A stretch of DNA of 64,000 nt. It comes from Bacilli bacterium. GTDB lineage: Bacteria; Bacillota_I; Bacilli_A; RFN20; CAG-449. Where the stretch lies: assembly GCA_900755065.1 (NCBI GenBank), contig CAAEFC010000043.1, positions 1 to 64,000 on the forward strand. Reading direction: 5' to 3'. How positions within the stretch are numbered: position 1 is the first letter of the stretch; every line of letters begins with the position of its first letter. Of this stretch, positions 1 through 7,884 are shown one piece after another. Both the position numbers and the translations under genes were made by a program. Below the pieces are notes generated by a model. That model did no database searches. It was given only the letters and a program-made list of their open reading frames with translations, and had not been told where the DNA came from.

Positions 1-106
1 GCCGCTTCTTTAAGTCGGTGTTGTGGGTGCGGATATGGATTAGCGGGTCTTTCTCGTCAAACCAAATATCGGTGGTCTTTTCCTGTTTCGTAAGCCCTGT
101 TTTCAT
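1..106 (-). CDS. Small mobile-element protein, N-terminal fragment
   Basis: This short reading frame begins with an ATG at 104-106 and runs off the left edge after 35 codons. An excellent AAGGAGG ribosome-binding site lies at about 117-123. The peptide starts MKTGLTKQEKTTDIWFDEKD and resembles small conserved proteins of unknown function carried next to serine recombinases on clostridial integrative elements; that resemblance is from memory. It is co-directional with tnpV and the recombinase, with about 180 bases between it and tnpV. It cannot be judged further because it is cut by the window. Confidence 0.7.
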   Translation of the reverse strand, partial: MKTGLTKQEKTTDIWFDEKDPLIHIRTHNTDLKKR

Positions 107-287
107 GCGCTCTGATTACCTCCTTGCATTTCGCCCCTGTTACGCAATAGGGGCATTTTTCGGGTGTTTTCTCCGGCTCTTGACTTGGGGAAAACGGCGA
201 TTTTGATGATAAAAACCGCCCGGACGGGAAATGTATCGCCGGGGCGGCTGTTATCGTAAGATTTCTGTTTTTTCCGGCTCTTGACCG

Positions 288-614
288 TCAAGCATAGATT
301 AACTCGTGCTTCACGATTTCCTCCGCCTGTGCCTTGCAAGCGTTCATCAGTCCCACCCACGCAAGCGGGTCTTTCACTTTTAATTCCTCGGTAGCTCCCG
401 CGCTCTTGGCAAGCTGCGGCATGATTAGGTCAATCCGGCTTTGGGCGGCTGCGGCAATCTCGGCGCAATGCTCATAGAGCGTTTCACTGGCGGTAAGGGC
501 GGCGTAGAGGTCGGGGCGGTAGCTCTCAAGGTAGGCTTTCCGCAAGCGTCCGTAATGCCCGATATAAGGTGGTCTGGCAGCGTATGTGTTTCCATTGTCA
601 ATCAATCTTCTCAT
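288..614 (-). CDS. tnpV: TnpV-family transposon-encoded protein
   Basis: A 108-residue protein whose C-terminal half (EELKVKDPLAWVGLMNACKA, then AEEIVKHELIYA) matches the TnpV family found beside TnpX-type serine recombinases. Its molecular role is unknown. The ATG at 612-614 overlaps the recombinase stop as ATGA, which implies translational coupling. The frame can be extended upstream to 698, but that part lies entirely inside the recombinase gene and is not TnpV-like, so the coupled start is preferred. Confidence 0.8.
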   Translation of the reverse strand: MRRLIDNGNTYAARPPYIGHYGRLRKAYLESYRPDLYAALTASETLYEHCAEIAAAAQSRIDLIMPQLAKSAGATEELKVKDPLAWVGLMNACKAQAEEIVKHELIYA

Positions 615-2482
615 GCGATATGTTCTCCTTTCTCGTCTGCGGCAGAGGGAAGCTCTTGGGGCTTCTGCGCCTGTTCCTGTTCCCGCTGCTCTTTCCATTG
701 TCTGCGTTTCTTCTCCATATAGCGGCGGTTATATTCCGCTTTTTTCGCTCTGCGTCGTTCCTGCTCCGCTAATGCGGCTTTTTCTTCCTCTGTCAGTTTG
801 ATTTCTTCATGGGGGATTTCCACTTTGCCGACAAAATTAAAGAAAATCTCAACCTCCTGTGTGCGGCTTGCCCCCTTGCCCTCGGCTTGATGAACAAGGA
901 TTTTTTCAACAAATTCATTTATCATGGCGGGGGTAAGCTCGGAAAAATCCGTGTACTTTTTTACAAGGTCAAGGAATTTTTCAGCGTTGACAGTTTCCCG
1001 GCTTATGCGGTCAAGTTCCTGTTGGTCTTGTGCTATGCTCTCGGTCAAACTCTCTAATTCCGCTTCAAAATCATGTAACATTTGCTCAAAGAGCTTATCA
1101 GAAAGTTTACCGTTTACATTGTCCTCATAAAGTTTGCGGATTAAGCGGCTCAATTCGTCAGTCCGCTTTTCGCTGCGCTGTTTCCGCTGCCGGATTGCCT
1201 TTGCCGCTTTCGCCTGTCGTTCGCTGGAAGCAGAGCAGACCTGTTCCATAAATGCCGTTTCATTATTCAGCGCATAGTCGCACACTTCTTTGATAGCTTC
1301 AAGCAGAAGTTCATTTACAACCGCTGTGCGGATAAGGTGCGTTGTACAGTATCTATCGTAGTGCTGGTTGCCTAAATCATAACGGGAACAGTTGTATTCG
1401 TCGCGTTCTGGACGCTTCTTTCCGTTGGGTCGCCCAGCCCAGTCGCGCGCAATTCCCGCCCCGCCCCTGTGGTTATACATTTTCGCTCCGCAATCCGCAC
1501 AAAACATCAAGCCTGTTAAGGGATTTGCCGCGCCTATGGTGTCCGTCCGGCGTATGGTTTTCCGCAAGCTCTGAACACGCTCCCATGTTTCCCTGTCAAT
1601 AATAGCTTCCTGCGTATTCTCAAAAATGACTAAATCCTCTTGCGGTGTCATTCTGGAGCGTTTGTCCTTATAGCTTTCTTTATAGGTGCGGAAGTTTACC
1701 GTATGCCCCATGTACTCTGGCTTGGATAGAATGTCGGCAACTGTGCTGCCGCGCCATGTGTACCGTTCAGCGGGGTTATAGTTTGATTGATGTTTTCCCA
1801 CGCCGCGGTGTGCAAGGTAATAGGACGGTCTTTCAATCTTTTCTAAAGCAAGGATACGAGCGATTTCATACGGGCCTTTGCTTTCTAACGCCATGTGGTA
1901 AATCCGGCGTACTACCTCGGCGGCTTCCTCGTCGATAATCCAGTGGTCTTTGTCGTTGGGGTCTTTCTTATAGCCATAAATACAATGGCTGTTTGTATGC
2001 TTGCCGGACATTCCCCTTGCGCGGAGAACGCTTGTTATTTTGCGGCTGCTGTCGCGCACATACCATTCGTTCATAATGTTCAAAAACGGGGCAAACTCGC
2101 TGCTTTCGCGCTTGTCGCTGTCAACTCCGTTTGCTATGGCGATAAATCGGACGCCGCGCTCTTTGAACATGACTTCTGTGTAAAATCCCACTTGCAAATA
2201 ATCTCTACCGACACGACTTAAATCCTTTACCAGTACATAGCCGATTTCGCCGATTTCAATTCCCGCAATCATGCGTTTCCAGTTCGGACGCTCGAAGTTT
2301 GCCCCAGACCAGCCATCGTCGGTAAAGTGGACGCAATTCGTAAATCCATGCTCTCTTGCATAATCTTCAAGCAGCTTCTTTTGGTTGATTATGCTGTTGC
2401 TGTCGCCTGTGAGGTCATCGTCGCGGCTCAAACGCTCGTATAATGCGGTTATCTTTCCTGCGTCAGTTTTCCTTGCTTTCAT
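611..2482 (-). CDS. Large serine recombinase (TnpX/TndX type)
   Basis: A 623-residue site-specific recombinase expected to excise and insert its element through a phosphoserine-DNA intermediate. The N-terminal resolvase domain carries YERLSRDD, placing the nucleophile at about Ser19, and has the usual VLVKDLSRVGR segment near residue 90. A Recombinase domain follows, then a zinc ribbon beginning CADCGAKM, a long charged coiled coil at about 425-520, and a DUF4368-type C-terminus. The length is normal for the family. AAAGGAG lies just before the ATG. The gene sits at the extreme end of its element, as in Tn4451 and Tn5397, and overlaps tnpV by 4 bases. No disabling change is seen, so it is probably active. 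Confidence 0.95.
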   Translation of the reverse strand: MKARKTDAGKITALYERLSRDDDLTGDSNSIINQKKLLEDYAREHGFTNCVHFTDDGWSGANFERPNWKRMIAGIEIGEIGYVLVKDLSRVGRDYLQVGFYTEVMFKERGVRFIAIANGVDSDKRESSEFAPFLNIMNEWYVRDSSRKITSVLRARGMSGKHTNSHCIYGYKKDPNDKDHWIIDEEAAEVVRRIYHMALESKGPYEIARILALEKIERPSYYLAHRGVGKHQSNYNPAERYTWRGSTVADILSKPEYMGHTVNFRTYKESYKDKRSRMTPQEDLVIFENTQEAIIDRETWERVQSLRKTIRRTDTIGAANPLTGLMFCADCGAKMYNHRGGAGIARDWAGRPNGKKRPERDEYNCSRYDLGNQHYDRYCTTHLIRTAVVNELLLEAIKEVCDYALNNETAFMEQVCSASSERQAKAAKAIRQRKQRSEKRTDELSRLIRKLYEDNVNGKLSDKLFEQMLHDFEAELESLTESIAQDQQELDRISRETVNAEKFLDLVKKYTDFSELTPAMINEFVEKILVHQAEGKGASRTQEVEIFFNFVGKVEIPHEEIKLTEEEKAALAEQERRRAKKAEYNRRYMEKKRRQWKEQREQEQAQKPQELPSAADEKGEHIA

Positions 2483-2497
2483 TGAAAATTCTCCTTT

Positions 2498-3319
2498 CTA
2501 CGGGCGATTTCTTATCCCCCTTTCATAGCATATAACTTCTGTGACATTTTTATTTTCATCAAGCATTAAACGTCTTGCTTCCGTAAGTCGGAGTCTTTTT
2601 TGGCATTGCAATGGTCCCATACCTACGGCATTCTTAAATTTCTGATGAAAAGCCGAAACACTCATATTTAGTTTGGATGCAAGTTCTTCTACCGTAAAAG
2701 GGATTTTATAATTTTGTTTGATCCAACTGTTTACTTCGTATATTTCGCCCGCTTGCTGAATGTTGATAATACTTTGTAAAAATTGTTTCCCGCACGAGCC
2801 ACATAAAACATGAAAAAGTATTTCACGCTTTATATGCATACTCATAAAAGAGAGACGCTCCGGTTCTGTAATTAATCGTAGCAGTTTTTCTACAGATTGT
2901 ATGACTGCATTATCTGAATCTATCATTGTTTGTTGCTTTATCCCTGAATCAATAATTCGTTTGGCAAAATCACCTTGCAAGTCAAGTACGATTGAAATTA
3001 CATCGTCTAATGTAAATTCGATGGACAAAGCAAGGAAATCATTTTCTTTTGAAAAGGTAAGGACTTGTGCAGACTGAGGTGTGTCTATTGCAGAAACAGA
3101 ATATTGACCCTGCATATAATCCATGATCCCGGAAGGAGTATGTAACCGCATTGAGCCTCCTGTTACTATATATAAATATGGATTATTTATTTGTGGCATA
3201 GAAATTTTACTATCGGTAAAACGATATGCCTGAAGATATGATATATCAGTTTGACAATAATTTTTAAAATATTTTAATTTGCGAAGTTCATTATTTATAT
3301 GCGATATTGGACTTTGCAT
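2498..3319 (-). pseudogene. AraC-family regulator truncated by element insertion
   Basis: This frame encodes an AraC_N cupin-like sensory domain (about 1-175) followed by the first helix-turn-helix (VEELASKLNMSVSAFHQKFK). The family's second helix-turn-helix should follow KNVTEV, but the frame instead reads ICYERGIRNRP and stops at 2498. Similarity is lost at about 2534, directly upstream of the recombinase. The last 35-40 residues are therefore replaced by element sequence, and the missing part should lie beyond the far end of the element. AGGAGA precedes the ATG at 3319. Loss of half of the DNA-binding domain should disable it. It resembles AraC_N regulators (PF06719) often found beside oxidoreductases. 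Confidence 0.85.
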
Positions 3320-3354
3320 TTTTATTTCTCCTATGACTTAATCATTTATAAAGA

Positions 3355-3447
3355 TTAGATCATAAATGAAAGCTCTTCACAATAGATATCATGCGTAGGG
3401 TTCAGGCACCCAGAATAGGACCATGACTTCTTTGGTTTACTTGGCAT
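3355..3447 (-). pseudogene. HNH endonuclease N-terminal remnant
   Basis: A 30-codon frame beginning MPSKPKKSWSYSGCLNPTHD and ending at TAA. Phage-type HNH endonucleases commonly begin MPSKPKRPCxxPGCPxLT followed by YCxxH, so this looks like a mutated start of such a gene. One zinc-binding Cys has become Trp, and the rest of the gene is missing. It is co-oriented with the other decayed genes of this AT-rich stretch. Confidence 0.5.
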
Positions 3448-3469
3448 AACCACTACCTCATTTTATGCA

Positions 3470-3522
3470 TAAAAAAGATAAGCAAAAAGGTTCACTCACA
3501 CTTATGCAGTGATGTGAACCTT
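3470..3522 (-). terminator. Rho-independent terminator
   Basis: Perfect 9-base arms AAGGTTCAC and GTGAACCTT (3487-3522) are followed on the minus strand by a T-rich run. It lies just downstream of the small membrane-protein remnant. Confidence 0.75.
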
Positions 3523-3553
3523 AATAAAATATGTTATAAATTTTTTTCTTTAA

Positions 3554-3787
3554 TTATTTATTTTTGTGTCTTTGAATCAAAAATTTTATAAAACAAACTG
3601 TAAAAGGTATAAGAAAAGGAGCACCAGTAATATAAGTCCCTCCAAAAAATATATCCCAAATTAAATCAAAAGTAGAATTTTTTTAAAAAGGTATCGCCCT
3701 TAATATTTCCATAATCGTAAGACCAACAAAAAAAATAGCAAAAACACAAGCATCAACTATCAGTAATATTTTTAATATTTTTTTCAT
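3554..3787 (-). pseudogene. Small two-helix membrane protein with in-frame stop
   Basis: Starting at the ATG at 3785-3787, with a strong AGAGGAGG site upstream, the frame encodes a hydrophobic segment (KILKILLIVDACVFAIFFVG) and reaches TAA at 3683-3685 after 34 residues. The same frame continues for 42 more sense codons with a second hydrophobic segment (PFLIPFTVCFIKFLI) and ends RHKNK at 3554. The stop falls in a T5/A7 run, so slippage or a sequencing error is possible. The family is not recognised. It is either a nonsense-mutated 77-residue membrane protein or a 34-residue peptide. Confidence 0.6.
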
Positions 3788-3865
3788 TAAGTGTTGACCT
3801 CCTCTAATAATCAAAATCATATATATTTCATTTTTTCCCTTGATGTTTATAGTAATTTTCTATTG

Positions 3866-4212
3866 TTATTTAATTTCATCAAATCCTTCTGACCATGAAT
3901 TGAAATTATCAACTTTAATTTCTACAATTTCAAAGTTATCAGGATATTTTTTCCCAATTCTACTATGCTTTTTCAAATACTCGACATGTTTATTTGCCGT
4001 TTCAATAGTAGAAAAATAATCAAATATGTTCCAATATGTAAATCCATCGCATTCATTATCATACCATATCTATTGAAACCAGTCAAACTAACAGACTTTC
4101 TAATTTTTTCTTCCGCACTTTTCTTCGTTGAAAAAACGCCCAAATCAAAATGTGACGTATAATCTTTATTCACTAAGTATTCAAATGTTACTAAATATAA
4201 ATATTTTATCAT
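3866..4212 (-). pseudogene. Frameshifted DUF7336-like small protein
   Basis: The first frame (from 4212, AGAGGATGG upstream) reads FDLGVFSTKKSAEEKIRK, typical of small DUF7336-like proteins, then drifts out of family at about 4070. Another frame picks up immediately after a TAG and reads NECDGFTYWNIFDYFSTIE, then KKYPDNFEIVEIKV, ending at a TAA at 3866-3868. The two halves abut without overlap of sensible sequence, so an indel near 4065-4075 split one gene. The family assignment is by pattern only. Proteins of this kind often lie among immunity genes. Confidence 0.65.
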
Positions 4213-4334
4213 TTACCATCCTCTATAGTATCTTAAATACCTTTCTATCCATTTAACATTTCTATAACTTTCTATCACTATTAGTTTACACTAATATTAG
4301 AAATAAAAAAACTAAAAGATTAGCTCATAGTTTT

Positions 4335-4379
4335 AGTATAAAAAGGTTCAATACAACGATTTTTCATTGTATCAAACCT
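4335..4379 (-). terminator. Terminator after the 4481-4981 gene
   Basis: On the minus strand AGGTTTGATACAATGA pairs with TCGTTGTATTGAACCT and is followed by a T-run. The structure closely matches the terminator of the tRNA-Ala at 6319-6366, sequence included. Confidence 0.7.
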
Positions 4380-4392
4380 ATGTTCCTAATGG
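4335..4392. repeat. Imperfect direct repeat, copy A (pairs with 6323-6382)
   Basis: About 50 bases spanning a terminator and its upstream flank match 6323-6382 with about five substitutions and a 2-base gap. Copy B abuts the encoded CCA end of the tRNA-Ala; copy A lacks the tRNA body. The pair brackets about 2 kb holding the 4481-4981 gene and the DUF1963 pseudogene. Confidence 0.7.
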
Positions 4393-4480
4393 CAAAGATG
4401 TACAACTTGAATACAATTTGCATACCTCTAATTCTTTACTAGTACAACGATTAATCGAAATTATTATACGCTTTGAAAGA

Positions 4481-4981
4481 TTACAAAGCCGCCTTTTCTA
4501 TTCTTTCGATTATTTCAAAACGATACTTTTCTGTGCTATCTTCCATAAACAAATCAGCTTGCAAAGCCTCCGCTTCAAGTAATAGTTCTTTATTATTTGG
4601 ATAATCGCTTGTGGCAAATTGCTGAATATCTATCTCTATCGGTTCCGGAGTCAATGCGTAAATGACAAAACCGCAATCGGATTCTTTAACTTTTAGTTGC
4701 TGCACGTTTTTAATTTGCAATTTTTCAATAGCAAATTTTGCAAGCGCAATGTAATTATCGGCGATAATTTCTTCGAGTGAGCGGTTGTCAGTACCAACAG
4801 GAAAAGCCGGCACGCTGAAAGTAGGATCTAATTTTTGAAAAGCATCAACTAATAACATCGGATCGGAAACAAGTTTTTTCATCCGTTTTTTCTCGGAACC
4901 GTTAATTGAATCCGAATCTTGTAATGTTTTTTGTAACAATTCCGTAAGTTCATTCAATTTTTCACTGCGATTCTTTTTCAT
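4481..4981 (-). CDS. Hypothetical cytoplasmic protein, 166 aa
   Basis: The family is not recognised. The protein is soluble and charged, with an N-terminal helical segment (residues 1-50, rich in Lys, Glu and Leu) and an acidic C-terminal part (EAEALQADLFMEDSTEKYRF). There is no signal peptide, membrane helix or catalytic motif. AGGAGGAATTCATA precedes the ATG, so it should be well translated. It is the only apparently intact gene in a stretch of broken immunity-like genes and is followed by its own terminator at 4335-4379. An immunity or accessory role can only be guessed from context. Confidence 0.7.
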   Translation of the reverse strand: MKKNRSEKLNELTELLQKTLQDSDSINGSEKKRMKKLVSDPMLLVDAFQKLDPTFSVPAFPVGTDNRSLEEIIADNYIALAKFAIEKLQIKNVQQLKVKESDCGFVIYALTPEPIEIDIQQFATSDYPNNKELLLEAEALQADLFMEDSTEKYRFEIIERIEKAAL

Positions 4982-5025
4982 TATGAATTCCTCCTAAATT
5001 GAAATTTATATTGCGAAATAATTTT

Positions 5026-5939
5026 TTAATAACATTGTAAAATAAGCCATACTTGATCGAAACGACGATTCGCTAGATCTTCTTTTCTGATCCAGAAGTA
5101 AATCCGTCCGCAATCGCCGAACATCAATTCAAAATTATCGCTTTCCACCGTATCTAATTGAAAAAGCAACTGCCATTTTTCTTGGCTTGTATACTCCGCG
5201 TTGTCCCGTACACTCTGCGGAATCTTATCCCACTATTTCCGAGATAATAACCCTGGCCAACAAGCTCACACTCTGGTTCCATTTTCGACTGAATCGTATC
5301 AGCCCAACCAAGTAGCTTTGAGATATTGTCATTATCCCCAACGTGCAAAGCCTCAAAAAATTGTTCATATTTGTCCGAATTATACTTAACAGGCAAATTC
5401 TCATAATCAGGATACGAATTTGCTTGTTTTAGGGCTATCCCAAGTGAAGGGAAGCGATATTTTTCGGCAAGATCAACGGGAAATGGCACAGGAATAAGCT
5501 CGTTAACGTTTTCAAACCAATATACGCGGGCACAACCTTCATCTTTTGGATCATATCCCCAACGATTACTTTCAATCGAGTAAAAGAAACTCAGTATACC
5601 TCTGTGCGGTAAAAGATTATCCTTGTCGTAAAAAACGAGCTTACCACAATCAAACTGTGCGAGAAAAGCAAGCGGGCGCAATTTTATTTTACCTGTTGAA
5701 TCATCAAAAGAATCCGTTTCGAAGTATGGCCACTCAAAATTTTTTGGCGCAAGCGGCATACCGCCAAAGTGCATAAGAGAATTTTCCTCTATATTCTTTC
5801 CAATTTCCACGTTAATACAGTTGCGAAGCAATTCTCTATACTTTTCTTCCAATGCCCCTAAATCTATGTTACGTTCATTTATAGTTTTCGAATTATGATT
5901 CTTACTAAAAAAGAATTTTAATTTTTCTAAGATTGACAT
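5026..5939 (-). pseudogene. DUF1963 (YwqG-like) protein with one frameshift
   Basis: The first 230 or so codons follow the DUF1963 pattern (SLMHFGGMPLAPKNFEWP, then PLAFLAQFDCGKL, then a C-terminal ELVGQGYYLGNSG). At 5226-5231 the frame slips by one base. The family's normal ending resumes in another frame as DNAEYTSQEKWQLLFQLD, then MFGDCGRIYFWIRKEDL, finishing LILQCY before TAA at 5026. Restoring a single base would give a full-length protein of about 300 residues, so the break is recent or a sequencing error. GGAGG lies before the ATG at 5939. DUF1963 proteins are common near polymorphic-toxin immunity genes; their biochemical role is unknown. Confidence 0.85.
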
Positions 5940-6318
5940 ATGTTTCCTCCGTTAAATCACTATTTGCATTTCTATAATCCTATCAAAAAAAAAAAAAAAC
6001 AAATATAAGTTTTCAATAATTATTACTCTTAGAAATATTATAAACTATTTTCTTCAAAATGTGTTGCTAATCACATAAAAATCCAACCACTATTTTACAA
6101 TTTGATTCATAATATTTATTTCTATTGATTTATTTCTTTGAACTGTAGCACTTTTTAATAGGATGTTCCATTCTTAGATCTTTCGCTTGACTGTTGATTT
6201 TGATTGAATAAAATTTACTTAAAAATTGTATTAGGAATATTTTTATTATTGTAAATTACTTCTCAGTTTGAACCCAAAACACCAAATTTTGCTCTAAAAT
6301 AGAACAAAATCGTTAAAA
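5940..6318. other. AT-rich non-coding stretch
   Basis: There is no credible reading frame on either strand. The stretch is strongly AT-rich with a long A-run near 5986-6000, unlike the chromosome to its right. Beyond the ribosome-binding site of the DUF1963 gene I see nothing definable. Confidence 0.6.
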
Positions 6319-6366
6319 ACAAAAGAAAAAAGGTTTAACACAATGATTTCTCATTGTATCAAACCT
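6319..6366 (-). terminator. Terminator of tRNA-Ala
   Basis: A 16-base stem (6331-6366, closed by a GAAA loop on the minus strand) is followed by a T-rich tract (6319-6330). It lies 13 bases past the tRNA CCA end. Confidence 0.85.
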
Positions 6367-6382
6367 ATATGTTCTTAATGGT
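6323..6382. repeat. Imperfect direct repeat, copy B at the tRNA 3' flank
   Basis: This is the partner of 4335-4392. It includes the terminator and the tRNA-proximal flank up to the CCA end. Confidence 0.7.
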
Positions 6383-6454
6383 GGAGACAACGAGGCTCGA
6401 ACTCGCTACCTCTTCGTTGCGAACGAAGCGCTCTCCCAGATGAGCTATGCCCCC
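6379..6454 (-). tRNA. tRNA-Ala (anticodon CGC)
   Basis: The minus strand folds as a complete 76-base cloverleaf. The acceptor stem GGGGGCA pairs with TGTCTCC and includes the G3:U70 pair that marks alanine tRNAs. The anticodon stem CTTCG/CGAAG encloses TTCGCAA, giving anticodon CGC. The T-loop is TTCGAGC, the discriminator is A, and CCA is encoded. CGC is a less common alanine anticodon than TGC. The gene marks the right boundary of the AT-rich island. Confidence 0.95.
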
Positions 6455-6475
6455 GCATTCAGCATTACTATTTTA

Positions 6476-7225
6476 TTACCGAATTTCGATGAATGCAAGA
6501 AAAGATTTGCTTTCTTCACAAAAACCCCATATCTTAAAGAGGTTCTCTTCTTTTTTGTAGCGCACGATCACTTTCTGACCGGCTTTCAACTCCGAGACGT
6601 AATCGATCTGAAACCGGCTGATTTCTTTTCCTTGAAGCGGAGGAACCGCCAGATAAATGAAATCGCAGTATTTCGCGTTGTTGATGTGTCCGTTGTGATC
6701 AAGATCGAGAACCGTCGTCGTTACGGTCGTTTCTCCGTCAAACGAATCCGGCGTTTCCAATTTTGACCAAGGTTCGTCGAACACTCTCTCTGGGAGAAAG
6801 CCGTCCAGATCGAAACGGACTTCTTTCGCTCTCAGCAATCTTCTCGTCAAAGAAGAACAAACCACCCACTTGGAAGATACTTTGGCGTAAACTTCCTTTT
6901 CGTCTTCCGATAACAGAAGATAATCCCGGTCCATGTCGACGCGTCCGGGTTCGATCGGCCACGTTTTCACGGTAACGACGGACGAAAACGGCGGATATTT
7001 CAGGATTTCACCCTTCGTTTTCAGCACCATCCAAATCTTATTTTCCGCGATCATCTCGTCATAACCGACGTGAAGCAAATCGGCGTGTTTTCCCGCCGCA
7101 TCCTGACACAAATCCAGAATCGCGCGAAGATAGAGTCGATCCGTCCAGTCGTAATCCCCGACTCTCAGACGGAATTTTTCGCAATACGTCTTCTCCCCCG
7201 TCACGATTTCAGCATTCCTTTCCAT
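6476..7225 (-). CDS. Acyl-ACP thioesterase (FatA/FatB-like)
   Basis: A 249-residue double-hotdog protein expected to release fatty acids from acyl carrier protein in the cytoplasm. The first hotdog (about 12-145) contains the DLCQDAAGKHADLLHVGY helix. The second holds LDLDHNGHINNAKYCDF at about 175-192, which supplies the Asn/His residues typical of bacterial FatA-like enzymes. The length is normal. The ATG start overlaps the upstream FNT-type gene by 25 bases; a GTG at 7202-7204 that overlaps the FNT stop as GTGA is an alternative start with a better-placed AAAGGA. It is the last gene of a three-gene run 8745-6476. Confidence 0.88.
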   Translation of the reverse strand: MERNAEIVTGEKTYCEKFRLRVGDYDWTDRLYLRAILDLCQDAAGKHADLLHVGYDEMIAENKIWMVLKTKGEILKYPPFSSVVTVKTWPIEPGRVDMDRDYLLLSEDEKEVYAKVSSKWVVCSSLTRRLLRAKEVRFDLDGFLPERVFDEPWSKLETPDSFDGETTVTTTVLDLDHNGHINNAKYCDFIYLAVPPLQGKEISRFQIDYVSELKAGQKVIVRYKKEENLFKIWGFCEESKSFLAFIEIR

Positions 7226-7881
7226 TTCCGGAAAGCCGGAACGATCATCACTCCGAGCGTATTGCCGATCCAGACGTAGACCAGTTTGCTCATCAGATCG
7301 CCGTAGGCATATCCCGACAGGCAGGCTAAATCGTAAGCAAACATCGAAGACACCAATTCGTCCAGTCCGAGAGAAAAGACCGCTAAGACGCCGATGAACA
7401 CCGAAGCGAAACGGGCGATCGGCTGTTCCGCCTTTTTGTACGTATTGACGACGAAATAAAGAATGAATCCCGACAAAAGCGATTTTCCGAATACATCGAA
7501 AACCAAACCGTTTCCGATACGGGAAGAGGCCAGTTGATCCAGCCCGACCATTAGCGGATTGGCCAGATCCGTCAAAGAAGTCATTTTTACCGCAAGGGCG
7601 ACCAGCCAGGCGCCGGCGTAATTACCGACAAACGCGATCAGACAATCGATCAGGTAAAGCGCCTTGTTTTCCACGGCATATCCCGCTTTCGCGGTATAGT
7701 ATTCAAAGCCGTACAGCAAGACCATCAGAAGGCTCAAACCGAACAGAATCCCGCCTAAAATCGCCTGCCCCGCCCCCAGACAATACAGGTAAAAGAGTTC
7801 GCCGATTCCGATCAGCATTCCTGCGATCAGTGCGTTGATGGCTTGTTTGACATATTTGTTCGCGATCTGTTTTCCGTTCAT
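7201..7881 (-). CDS. Formate/nitrite transporter (FNT) family protein, variant
   Basis: A 226-residue polytopic membrane protein with the six-helix FNT layout: a GNYAGAWLVALAVK segment mid-protein and a final VWIGNTLGVMIVPAF. The family is pentameric channels for formate, nitrite or hydrosulfide. The segment normally reading GFEHSxANMF is GLDELVSSMF here, so the central pore His is replaced by Glu, and the protein is shorter than most FNTs. The substrate may therefore differ. GGAGATAT lies just before the ATG, 3 bases after the preceding gene. The family call rests on pattern recognition. Confidence 0.7.
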   Translation of the reverse strand: MNGKQIANKYVKQAINALIAGMLIGIGELFYLYCLGAGQAILGGILFGLSLLMVLLYGFEYYTAKAGYAVENKALYLIDCLIAFVGNYAGAWLVALAVKMTSLTDLANPLMVGLDQLASSRIGNGLVFDVFGKSLLSGFILYFVVNTYKKAEQPIARFASVFIGVLAVFSLGLDELVSSMFAYDLACLSGYAYGDLMSKLVYVWIGNTLGVMIVPAFRKWKGMLKS

Positions 7882-7884
7882 TTT

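Larger units (their letters stand above)
1..2530. mobile_element. End of a Tn4451-like mobilizable element (incomplete)
   Basis: A large serine recombinase, a TnpV-family gene overlapping it, and a further small element gene run off the left edge. In Tn4451-type elements the tnpX recombinase lies at one end next to tnpV, and the same order is seen here. The boundary is inferred at about 2522-2534, where the araC-like reading frame loses family similarity just upstream of the recombinase. Cargo and the other end lie outside the window. Confidence 0.75.

Noticed and set aside
103..360. An 85-codon minus-strand frame between tnpV and the first element gene
   Set aside because: It overlaps both real genes, has no ribosome-binding site and shows no family features.
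4385..4470. A possible degenerate tRNA next to repeat copy A
   Set aside because: The 3' flank resembles that of tRNA-Ala, but no acceptor, D or anticodon stem can be formed.
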